Below are positions 23,819 to 34,600 of a DNA stretch of 64,000 bases, one piece after another. The stretch lies in NCBI GenBank assembly GCA_029961685.1, contig JARWKL010000004.1, positions 19,466,348 to 19,530,347 of the forward strand. Reading direction: 5' to 3'. Under the pieces are notes generated by a model that made no database searches, was not told the DNA's origin, and saw nothing but the letters and a program-made list of their open reading frames with translations. The number at the start of each line of letters is the position of its first letter. Within the stretch, counting starts at the first letter, position 1. A program made the translations under genes and the position numbers. This DNA is from Aristolochia californica. Taxonomy: Eukaryota; Streptophyta; Magnoliopsida; Piperales; Aristolochiaceae.

Positions 23819-23853
23819 TTTGCTAGGGACTAGCAAAGATTTAGGTTTGGGGG
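23819..23853 (+). other. pre-PPT hairpin and polypurine tract, copy 1
   Basis: TTTGCTAG (23819-23826) and CTAGCAAA (23830-23837) form a perfect 8-bp inverted repeat around GGA. The purine-rich stretch ending TTTGGGGG follows and abuts LTR2. The PPT would prime plus-strand DNA synthesis. Confidence 0.8.
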
Positions 23854-25393
23854 TGTGATAGATGTCATATTCTGACATGAGAACTAAGTTAATTATAATA
23901 GAATAACCTTTATAATTGTGTTATAGGTGGTTATTTATTGGTTTTCAAATGAAATGAGCATTTATTGAATTTGGCATTAATCACTGTCGATATTGCATAG
24001 TTTTCTCTCCTGAATTATATTTCATTGTTTTTAAGGTTTATTTCTTCCTGAAATACTTTTTATAGATTTAATTATGGAATTTCAGGAGAATTTTGGTGGA
24101 GAAGGAGATATTTACCAAAATGCCCTTAGTGAAATGGAGGTGATTTTTAGGTCAAATCGTTTTAAAATAAAGGAGATGGTATTAAAGGAAGAGAGGGGCG
24201 TCGAAACAGAGGGGGTCGAAAGGGGACCCGAGAGGGAGGACCCGAGAGGAGTTCCCCACCGCTGTTCGCCGGCCAAGACCTTTCGCCACGCCACCGTCGT
24301 CCACCGCCGTCCACCGCCGTCCAGCAACTGAGAACAAACCCGAGGAGAGCTTGAGAGAGTCTCCGTCGAGGTGAGTTCGACAGTCGCTCGCCAGGCCGGG
24401 AGGGGATCCGAGAGGGCTTCTCCGGTGCCACTTCTTCTTTTCGACCATCATCCGGCGTCGTTTACATATTCCGACCAGTCCCGGAGCCATTCCGACTCCA
24501 ACCGAGACTCGAGAGAGCCGGTTAGAGAACGTTAGCTCTGTTTCGCTCTTCGCCGGACGTTACCTCCGTCCGTCGGCTTCTAACCGTCGTCGCCGGCGTC
24601 GTCTCTACCTCCGGCCACTGACTATTGCTACCCGACGCCACCAATTTCCGGAAATCACAGCACCCGTGAGAACGAGTTGCTGCCCGAGCGAGAGGAGGAA
24701 GAAGGGGAGTAATTCGTCATTATTGAATTTGATTTTTTATATGGTTTGAACTTAGGTTTTGAATGTTAATTGAATCTGATTTGATAATTAATTTTATTTA
24801 AGACTTGTTTTCTTGATATTTGATTAAATTAGTTAATTAGGGTAAGATTATAATTGAGGTTAGATTTTGGTATTTTAATCCGATTTCTGTCTTTAACTCT
24901 AGGCGCCCGAGAGGGGCTAGACGCAAGGATTGAGAATTCGGATTCGTGGTTACGTGGCGCTCGAGAGAGGCACGAATCACGGTAAAATCCAAAGTTGATA
25001 ATTTTAGCATCATCAAAATAGGAAATTAATTCTCTGCATTCTATTGTAATCCGATCTTTGTCATTAACTCTAGGCGCCCGAGAGGGGCTAGACGCAAGGA
25101 TTGAGAATCCGGATTCGTGGTTACGTGGCGCTCGAGAGAGGCACGAATCACGGTAAAATCCAGAGTTGACGTTTCCTGTTGTGCAAGTAGTTAATTAAAT
25201 TATTGCTTGATAATTTAGGATATAATTAGTGTTTAGTTCATATTAATTCATCATATTTGGTTAGGCTAGTTGACTGAAGAATACACGAAATTCAATCCTC
25301 CCTGTGGATATGACCTTCGCTTACTGCTAGATTACATGAACGATTCGTACGCTTGCGAGGTATAAAAGTCGATGTAACTAAAATTCTACATCA
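23854..25393 (+). repeat. LTR2 (shared middle LTR, 1540 bp)
   Basis: It has the same ends as LTR1 but lacks the 102-bp GC-rich segment. By eye, its left and middle part agrees with LTR3 (no 102-bp segment, GAACGAGTT, GAATCTGAT). Its right end agrees with LTR1 (GACTGAAGAAT, GACCTTCGC) and differs there from LTR3. This mosaic fits a crossover between a 3' LTR and a 5' LTR. One private base is seen in the GGGAGGACCC junction. Confidence 0.93.
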
Positions 25394-25399
25394 AGTTTT

Positions 25400-25417
25400 T
25401 GGCGCCGTTGCCGGGGA
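25400..25417 (+). other. primer-binding site (tRNA-Asp), copy 2
   Basis: The same 18 bases as copy 1 lie six bases after the end of LTR2. The second unit therefore keeps its own reverse-transcription start signal. Confidence 0.9.
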
Positions 25418-25511
25418 GGCACGTATTAAGTGTATTTCTTTGTTCTCCATGGTCTTAGGTTAGATTTATTTTTATTTTATTTTATTTTTTATTTTTATAT
25501 ATTTTTATTTA

Positions 25512-25543
<32 letters not shown>

Positions 25544-25682
25544 ATTTCATTTTTTTTATTTTATTTTTATTTTTTTATTTTTATTTTTTGCTTTCATAAT
25601 TTTAGCTTGGTGATTTTGTATGGAATTGTTTTTATTTCTTCTAGTTAGTTCATATTTTTAGTAGTGAGTTTGTTAGCTTAAT

Positions 25683-26051
25683 TTGATAGTTCGTTTTGTT
25701 TCTTTTTGTGTTTTTATGCACGGGCGCCGTTCCCTAGGTGGACCATTAGCTCCCTTTGTTGAAAAGGTAGAACAGATTTGTAGAAAAACACCCGAAGTCA
25801 AAGTAGGAGCTACCATGGCCAATCAGGGTGAACCATTACAGTTACCTGCAGCAGGGAAGCTAAGATCCAGGTGGTCCGGTCCATTTGAGGTCACACGGAT
25901 GTTTCCTCATGGCGCAATTGAGATCCGCAATCACGGAGACGGGTCGATCTTCAAAGTTAACGGTCAGAGGCTCAAACCGTATCTTGAGAATGTCCCCACA
26001 CCAGAGGAGGTGATGGTGATTTTCTTGGAGGAACCTGTCCTTTCATCTTGA
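25683..26051 (+). pseudogene. integrase C-terminal remnant of gypsy pol, copy 2
   Basis: The 122-residue translation is identical to copy 1, with the GPY/F module (RWSGPF and VNGQRLKPY words) and no other pol domain. The identity reflects recent duplication of the whole internal region and is not evidence of selection on the frame. Confidence 0.85.
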
Positions 26052-27716
26052 ATGCGTCAGAGTCTTGCTGACGACTATAAACTTAGCACATTGTGGGCAA
26101 TCCCCACGTTTCTATCCCTTTGTACATTACAGTTTTATTTTTATTTTTATTTTTATTTTATTTTTTGGTTTATTCATACTCTCTTACCGGCTGAGAGCAT
26201 ATATGGTTCCGGTAGTCGATGACCAGACTTTTGGTCCCTAGTTTGAGAGGTCTGTACTCAAACAACCGTTCTGGGATTGACCAGTTCGATCTTGAAGTAT
26301 TGAATGAAAACCTTATGGTGAGTAACTTAAGGACTTGTGTTCAGCGCGTGATTCCTGCTGCCTTCAGTGGCCAGTCACACGGAGATTTCTTCAAAGTGTG
26401 ATGTGGGATAGCGGTTTCATCTACGGATGATTACCTACGGGTACGGCTGATACGAGTAAACCTTCTTCGAGGGAGACTATGTATCATTCCTGGGGGTCTT
26501 TATTATTATTATTATTATTTTTTTTTTTTTTTGTAGTCGTTATAGTGTTTTAATTTTTCCCCATTGAGGACAATGTCAGGTTTAGGTTTGGGGGGGAAAA
26601 CGACTCTTTTATGTCTTAGCAATAATTTTCTTTTGATTTCTGTTACCGGTTTTCAAATTACTCCTCTTAGTATGTGGTTAACATTAGTAGAGTTAAAATA
26701 AGTTGTTCAAATGTGTTTCAAAAATTTTCATAAAATTGTGTAGAATATGCCTAAGAGAAATCTGATATCATTTGTTGTGATTCATGAGAATTCAATGGGA
26801 TAACTTACTATTGCATTAGACTTGGAACTTAGTTGCAAAAGAGAACATGTAAATCTAGTGTTGATCTATGTTAGTCTAAATAGCCTTGTATGCCTGTTTG
26901 AACTCAATCTTTTTTATACCTCAGTGAAATTCCCTGTTGTAATGTAAGAATGCGAAGGGAAATACTCTTGCTTGCAAAAGACAGATAACTTCAGAAACAG
27001 CCTGGGCAAACCCAGGGTCATGCACCAGAACAGTTGGTTACTTAAAAATAAGTGCATGTGTAGTGAAGACGAATACAAAATGGTGGTAATACCAAAAGTA
27101 TTCAGTGAAACAAAAATTACGCTGGTAATAGCAAAAGTGCGCTGGTAATAGCGTAAAATGGTTTTCAATCTGGAAGCAATGAGTTTCTTAACTTTGAAGA
27201 TGAATTGTAATTTGAAAGAAGTTGCAAGTCAAGATTGAAATTGGTATATTTCTTTTGTGAGATTGTCAGACAACAGGCTTACTCTACTATTTTCTCTTAA
27301 TTGTGATGTGACCAGGATTTTATTGTTATTTGTTGCCTCTTTGTTCTGTTGAAGTAATTGCTTATGGGTCACATTGGTTCAGGTGGAGTAACAATGAGTG
27401 TATTTGGATTGATAATAGGCTATATTTTACACAGGTTTTCAAATTTCGCAAGATCTCATATGATTTTCAAATATTTTACGATACTAAATGTTAGTCATAT
27501 ACTAATGAGGAGTAAATTTTCTTCAGTTTTTTTCTTTTTATATTATTGATTTAGATGAATTTTGTGGGTAAATTCCATGCAAACCCTCACGAGACACAAC
27601 TCGTCCACTACTGTAAAGTAGGGGTTTAACGGCTTGTTGCATGCGCTAAATGCAATCGTGTTCCCTACGAAAGTGGTATTTTGTTTTCCTAGGCTTAATT
27701 TTGGTTCGATTGTTGT
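26052..27716 (+). other. 3' non-coding part of internal region, copy 2
   Basis: This matches copy 1 at a constant offset of 3898 bp, including the internal purine tract (26590-26600). The only difference I saw is GTTTTAATTTTTCCCC here against GTTTTAACTTTTCCCC in copy 1. No gene is recognised. Confidence 0.7.
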
Positions 27717-27751
27717 TTTGCTAGGGACTAGCAAAGATTTAGGTTTGGGGG
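27717..27751 (+). other. pre-PPT hairpin and polypurine tract, copy 2
   Basis: The 8-bp inverted repeat (27717-27724 and 27728-27735) and the TTTGGGGG tract are identical to copy 1 and abut LTR3. Confidence 0.8.
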
Positions 27752-29291
27752 TGTGATAGATGTCATATTCTGACATGAGAACTAAGTTAATTATAATAGA
27801 ATAACCTTTATAATTGTGTTATAGGTGGTTATTTATTGGTTTTCAAATGAAATGAGCATTTATTGAATTTGGCATTAATCACTGTCGATATTGCATAGTT
27901 TTCTCTCCTGAATTATATTTCATTGTTTTTAAGGTTTATTTCTTCCTGAAATACTTTTTATAGATTTAATTATGGAATTTCAGGAGAATTTTGGTGGAGA
28001 AGGAGATATTTACCAAAATGCCCTTAGTGAAATGGAGGTGATTTTTAGGTCAAATCGTTTTAAAATAAAGGAGATGGTATGAAAGGAAGAGAGGGGCGTC
28101 GAAACAGAGGGGGTCGAAAGGGGACCCGAGAGGGGGGACCCGAGAGGAGTTCCCCACCGCTGTTCGCCGGCCAAGACCTTTCGCCACGCCACCGTCGTCC
28201 ACCGCCGTCCACCGCCGTCCAGCAACTGAGAACAAACCCGAGGAGAGCTTGAGAGAGTCTCCGTCGAGGTGAGTTCGACAGTCGCTCGCCAGGCCGGGAG
28301 GGGATCCGAGAGGGCTTCTCCGGTGCCACTTCTTCTTTTCGACCATCATCCGGCGTCGTTTACATATTCCGACCAGTCCCGGAGCCATTCCGACTCCAAC
28401 CGAGACTCGAGAGAGCCGGTTAGAGAACGTTAGCTCTGTTTCGCTCTTCGCCGGACGTTACCTCCGTCCGTCGGCTTCTAACCGTCGTCGCCGGCGTCGT
28501 CTCTACCTCCGGCCACTGACTATTGCTACCCGACGCCACCAATTTCCGGAAATCACAGCACCCGTGAGAACGAGTTGCTGCCCGAGCGAGAGGAGGAAGA
28601 AGGGGAGTAATTCGTCATTATTGAATTTGATTTTTTATATGGTTTGAACTTAGGTTTTGAATGTTAATTGAATCTGATTTGATAATTAATTTTATTTAAG
28701 ACTTGTTTTCTTGATATTTGATTAAATTAGTTAATTAGGGTAAGATTATAATTGAGGTTAGATTTTGGTATTTTAATCCGATTTCTGTCTTTAACTCTAG
28801 GCGCCCGAGAGGGGCTAGACGCAAGGATTGAGAATTCGGATTCGTGGTTACGTGGCGCTCGAGAGAGGCACGAATCACGGTAAAATCCAAAGTTGATAAT
28901 TTTAGCATCATCAAAATAGGAAATTAATTCTCTGCATTCTATTGTAATCCGATCTTTGTCATTAACTCTAGGCGCCCGAGAGGGGCTAGACGCAAGGATT
29001 GAGAATCCGGATTCGTGGTTACGTGGCGCTCGAGAGAGGCACGAATCACGGTAAAATCCAGAGTTGACGTTTCCTGTTGTGCAAGTAGTTAATTAAATTA
29101 TTGCTTGATAATTTAGGATATAATTAGTGTTTAGTTCATATTAATTCATCATATTTGGTTAGGCTAGTTGACTAAAGAATACACGAAATTCAATCCTCCC
29201 TGTGGATATGACCCTCGCTTACTGCTAGATTACATGAACGATTCGTACGCTTGCGAGGTATAAAAGTCGATGTAACTAAAATTCTACATCA
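27752..29291 (+). repeat. LTR3 (3' LTR, 1540 bp)
   Basis: It lacks the 102-bp segment, with a junction exactly as expected from recombination between the ACCCGAGAGG repeats seen at 20240 and 20342. Private differences include GGTATGAAAGG (others GGTATTAAAGG), GACTAAAGAAT and GACCCTCGC near the right end. It ends CTACATCA and is followed at once by Sat2A (GAAATGCACAATG). Confidence 0.93.
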
Positions 29292-29771
29292 GAAATGCAC
29301 AATGCTCAAATGTAGAGAGAGATAATTACAAAGTGTGTCTGTAATTTTTAGGGATTGTAAACTATTTTTAGTTTGTATATATTATATTTTGCAATCATCG
29401 AGGAAAAAGGCGAGGCACGGGATTTTTAACTGAGTGTTGACTCCCAATCCATAAGTCATTTCTTAAGAAAATATAGCCCATTACGCATGATAAATCACTT
29501 TACAATCATCTATTATTGTTAGGTCAGCTTTTTGTAAATGAGCAAAATATTGGGTTGTTTGACTCGGGTAAATATCCCATCGCACGTTCAATTGAGAATT
29601 TAATGAGCGTTTTTTTTTCTCTTTAAAAGGTTTGGATCCATAGGTCATTTGCATCTTTAACATGTTTCAAGCATGCATATCCATTTTTAAAAAATGTGTA
29701 GAAGAAATTTATCTCTTATAAAATTCCAATCTAATAGGGTTGAACTAGTGGAATTTCCCAAACTTGGATAA

Positions 29772-29981
29772 CAAAAATTTTGTGTTCATTTGCGGTGTGT
29801 GAATAAATTTTCTTTACTTACATTTGTTATTTTTTTAAAAAAATTCCATACTTAAAATGTTAAATTTTCAATTTGGTGAAAATTTTATGTTCATTTGCGG
29901 TGTGCGAATAAATTTTCTTTACTTACATTTGTTATTTTTTAAAAAAATTTCCTTACTTAAAATCTTAAATTTACATTTTGT
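29772..29981 (+). repeat. 105-bp tandem duplication in a Sat2A monomer
   Basis: The block with TTCATTTGCGGTGTG and TTTCTTTACTTACATTTG occurs twice (TTCATT at 29785 and 29890). The copies have diverged at several positions, so the duplication is not very recent. Confidence 0.85.
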
Positions 29982-30052
29982 TGTGATCTATTTCCCTTTT
30001 TTGTTAACGGGATGAAGGGAGAGCTAAAACAAAGTTTTGATTTAAAAAAAAA

Positions 30053-30073
30053 GTATATATATATATATATATA
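30053..30073 (+). repeat. (TA)n microsatellite
   Basis: About ten TA units have expanded from the AAAAAAGTATACATC word that is usual at this place in the monomer. Confidence 0.9.
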
Positions 30074-32254
30074 ATGGAAATGGACAATGCACAAATGTAG
30101 AAAGAGATAATTGCAAAAAGGTGTTAGTAATTTTTAGAGTTTGTAAACCCTTTTTAGTTTTTAAATATTAGAATTTTTAAACGTCGGGGCAAAGGGGGAG
30201 GGGGGATTTTTAACGGAGTGTTGACTGCCAATCCATAAGTCATTTATTACAATAATATAGCCCTTTACACATTAGAAATCAATTTACAATCATATATGAT
30301 TGCTAGGTCAGCTTTTTGTTAATGGACAAAATAATGGCTTGTTTGACTCGGGTAAAAATCCCACCCCACGTTCACTTGATAATTTAATGAGCGTTTGTTA
30401 TTCTCTTTAAAAGGTTTGGATCCATAGGTCATTTGCATCTTTACCTTGTTTCAAGCACGCATATCCATTTTTAAAACATGTGTAGAAGAAATCCCTTTCT
30501 TATAAAATTCCAAGCTATTACGGCTGAACTAGTGGAATTTCCCAAACTTGGATAACAAATATTTTGTGTTCATTTGTGGTGTGTGAAAGAATTTTATTTA
30601 CTTACATTTGTTATTGTTTTAACTTTTTTTCATACATAAACTCTAAAATTTTCATTTTGTTATGATGTATTTGCCTTTTTTGTTTACGGGATGAAGGGAG
30701 AACGAAAACTCAAAGTTTTGATTTAAGAAAAAAGTATACATCTAAAATGAAAATGCACAATGCAAAAATCATTAGAGAGATAATTCAAAAGAATGCCTGT
30801 AATATTTAGGGATTTTGAAACTCTTTTTAGTTTTCATATATACGGTTTTGCAATTGATGGGAAAAAGGGGGAGGCCGAGGATTTTTAACAGAGTGTTTAC
30901 ACCCTATCCATAACTCATTTCTTACAAAAATATAGCCCATTACATATGATAAAATACTTTACATTCATCTATGATTGTTAGGTTAGCTCTTTTTAAATGG
31001 GAAAAATAATGGCTTGTTTGACTCGGGTAAATATCCCACTACACGTTAAATTGAGAATTTAATGAGCGTTTGTTATTCTCTTTAAGAGGTTTGGTTCCAT
31101 AGTTCATTTGCATCTTTATCATATTTCAAGCTTGCATATCTATTTTAAAACATGTGTAGAAGAAATCTCTTTCTTATGAAATTCCAAGCTGTTAGAGTTG
31201 AACTAGTGGAATTTCCAAAACATGGATAACAAAACATTTGTGTTCATTTTTGGTGTGTGAATAAATTTTATTTACTTACATATTTTATTTTTTTAAATTT
31301 TTTCCATACGTAAACTCTAAAATTTTCATTTTGTTGAGATCTGTTTGCCTTTTTTGTTTTTTGGATGAAGGGAGAGCGAAAACTCAAAGTTTGGATTTAA
31401 GAAAAAAAATACATTTAAAATGGAAATGCCCTATGAAAAAATATAGAAGAGATAATTCCAAAGAGTGTATGTAGTTTTTAGGGATTGTAAACTCTTTTTA
31501 GTTTTTATATATTAGGTTTTGCAATCTTCGGGGAAAAAAGGGAGGTGGGGGATTTTTATATGTGTGTTGACTCCCAATCCATAGGTCATTTCTTACAAAA
31601 ATATAGGTCGTTACGTATGATAAATCACTTTACAATCATCTATGATTGTTAGGTCAGCTTTTTGTAATTGAGAAAAATAATGGGTAGTTTGACTCCGGTA
31701 AATATCCCATCGCACGTTCACTTGAGAATTTAATGAGCGTTTGTTATTCTCTTTAAAAGGTTTGGATCCGTAGGTCATTTGCACCTTTAATATGTTTCAA
31801 CCATAGATATCCATTTTCAAAACATGTGTATAAAAATCTCTTTCTTATAAAATTCCAATCTAATAGGGTTGAACTAGTGGAATTTCCCAAACTTGGATAA
31901 AGAAACTTTTGTGTTCATTTGTGGCGTGTGAATAAAATATCTTTACTTACATTTCTTATTGTTTTAAATTTCTTCCATACATAAACTCTTAAATTTTTAT
32001 TTTGTTGCAATCTATTTCCCTTTTTTTACAAGATGAAGGGTGTGTAAAAACTCAAAGTTTTTATTTTAGAAAAAAGTATACATCTAAAATGGAAATACAC
32101 AATGCACAATTGTCGAGAGAGATAATTCCAAAGAGTGTGTGTAATTTTTAGGGATTTTAACTTCTTTTTAGTTTTTATATATTATGTTTTGCAAAGTCGG
32201 GGAAAACGGGTAGGCAGGGGATTCTTAACTAAGTGTTGACACCCTTTCCATGAC

Positions 32255-32275
32255 TCATTTCTTACCCTAAAACAT
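32255..32275 (+). repeat. Sat2A deletion junction (~210 bp missing)
   Basis: CATTTCTTAC is joined directly to CCTAAAACATGTGTAG, so the block between CAAAAATATAGCC and CATATCCATTT is absent. Anchor spacing here is about 460 bp instead of 670. Confidence 0.8.
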
Positions 32276-34564
32276 GTGTAGTAGAAATCTCCTTCTTATA
32301 AAATTCAAAGCAATTAGGGTTGAAGTAGTGGAATTTCCAACACTTGGATAACAAAACCTTTGTGTGCATTTGTCGTGTGTGAATAAATTTTCTTCACTTA
32401 CATTTGTTATTGTTTTAAATTTTTTTTCCATAAGCAAACTCTAAAATTTTTATTTTGTTGTGATCTGTTTACCTTTTTTGTTTATGGGAGGAAGGGAGAG
32501 GGAAAACTCAAAGTTTTGATTAAAGAAAAAATTATACATCTAAAATGGAAATGCACAATGAAAATATGTAGAGAAAGAGATAATTCCAAAGAGTGTCTGT
32601 AATTTTTAGGGATTGTAAACTCTTTTTAGTTTTTATAAATTAGGTTTTGCGATCGTCAAGGAAAAGGTGTAGGCGAGGGATTTTTAACTGAGTGTTTACT
32701 CCAATCCATATATTATTTCTTACAAAAATATAGCCCGTTAAGCATGATAAATCACTTTACAATCATCTATGATTAATCTTTTTGTAAATGGGCAAAATAA
32801 GGGCTTATTTGACTCGGGTAAATATCCCACCGCACGTTCACTTCAGAATTTAATGAGTGTTTATTATTCTCTTTAAAAGGTTTGGATCCATAGGTCATTT
32901 TCATCTTTGACATGTTTCATGCATTCATATCCATTTTTAAAACATGTGTAGAATATACTCTTTCTTATAAAATTCCAAACCATTATGCTTCAACTAGTGG
33001 AATTTCCCAAACTTTGATAAAAAAAACTTTTGTGTTCATTTGTGATGTGTGAGTAAATTTTCTTTACTTACATTTTTTATTGTTTTAAACTTTTTCCATA
33101 CATAAACTCTAATATTTTCATTTTGTTGTGATGTATTTGCCTTTTTTGTTGAGGGGATAAAGGGAGAGCGAAAACTCAATGTTTTGATTTAAGAAAAAAG
33201 TATACATCTAAAATTCGAAATGCACAATGCCAAAATGTAGAGGGAAATAATTCCAAAGTGTGTCTATAATTTTAAGGGATTGTAAAAAACTCTTTTTAGT
33301 TTTTATATATTAGGTTTTGTAATTGTCGGGGAAAAGGGGGAGGCCGTGGATTTTTAATTGAGTGTTGACTCGCAAACCATAAGTCCTTTCTTACAAAAAT
33401 ATAGCCTGTTATGCATGATAAATCAGTTTAAAATCATCTAAGATTGTTAGGTTAGCATTTTGTAAATGGGCAAAATAACGGTTTGTTTCACTCGGGTAAA
33501 TATCCCACAGCACGTTCACTTGAGAATTTAATGAGTGTTTGTTATTCTCTTTAAAAGGTTTGGATCCATAGGTCATTTGTATTATTAAAATTTTTCAACC
33601 ATGCATATCCATTTTTAAAACATGTGTAGAAAAAATCTTTTTCTTATAAAATTTACAGCGATTAGGGTTGAACTAGTGGAATTTCCCAAACTTGGATAAC
33701 AAAACTTTTGTGTTTGTGTGTGGTGTGTGATTAATTTTTCTTTACTTACATTTGTTATTGTTTTAAATTTCTTTCCATATATAAACTCTAAAATTTTCAT
33801 TTTGTTGTGAGTTTTTTGCCTTTTTTGTCTATAGGATGAAAGGAGAGCTAAAACTAAAAATATTTATTTAAGAAAAAAGTATACATCTAAAATGGAAATG
33901 CACAATACACAAATGTAGAGAGAGATAATTCAAAAGAGGGTCTATAATTTTTAGGGATTGTAAACTCTTTTTTGTTTTTATATATTAGGTTTTACAATCG
34001 TCGGGGAAAAGGGGGAGGGGGGGAATTTTAACTGCGTGTTGACTTCCAATCCATAAGTGATTTCTTAAAAAAATATAGCCTGTTACGAATGATAAATCAC
34101 TTTACAATCATCTACGATTGTTAGGTCTGCTTTTTGTAAATAGTTAAATTAATGGCTTGTTTGACTCGGGTAAATATCCCACCGCGCGTTCACTTGAGAA
34201 TTTAATGTGTGTTTATTATTCTCTTTAAATGGTTTGGATCCATATGTCATTTGAATTTTTAACAAGTTTCAAGCATGCATATCAATTTTTAACACGTGTA
34301 GAAGAAATCTCTTTCTTATAAAATTCCAAGCTATTAGGGTTGAACTAGAGGAATTTCCCAAACTTGGGGAACAAAAATTTTGTGTTCATTTGTGGTGTGT
34401 GAAAATTTTTATTTACTTACATTTTTTATTGTTTTAAATTTTTTCCATACGTAAACTCTAAAATTTTCATTTAGTTGTGATCTGTTTGCCTTTTTTTTTA
34501 CGGGATGAAGGGAGAGCAAAAACACAAAGTTTGATTTAAAAAAAAAAAGTATACATCTAAAATG

Positions 34565-34600
34565 GAAATGCAGAGTTCAACCCTAACTGCATGTTGACTT
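34565..34600 (+). repeat. Sat2A deletion junction with inverted filler
   Basis: Roughly 105 bp, including the purine tract, is missing between GGAAATGCA and TGACTTCC. At the join lies AGTTCAACCCTAA (34574-34586), the reverse complement of TTAGGGTTGAACT found in the same monomer at 34334-34346. Confidence 0.8.

Larger units (their letters stand above)
19854..29291 (+). mobile_element. tandem non-autonomous Ty3/gypsy (Athila-like) element, LTR-int-LTR-int-LTR
   Basis: Three direct LTR copies (19854-21495, 23854-25393, 27752-29291) flank two internal regions of 2358 bp each. LTRs start TGTGATAG and end CTACATCA. Each internal region begins with a tRNA-Asp PBS and ends with a purine-rich PPT directly before the next LTR. 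The internal regions differ at only one base that I found (C at about 22656 versus T in the second copy). Only the integrase C-terminus of pol survives, so the element must be mobilised in trans. The shared central LTR suggests unequal recombination between LTRs of one insertion rather than two independent insertions. The flanks are Sat2A sequence in perfect phase. Confidence 0.93.

Noticed and set aside
34575..34586. CCCTAA word as an interstitial telomere repeat
   Set aside because: There is only one unit, and it is fully explained as the inverted copy of a satellite word.
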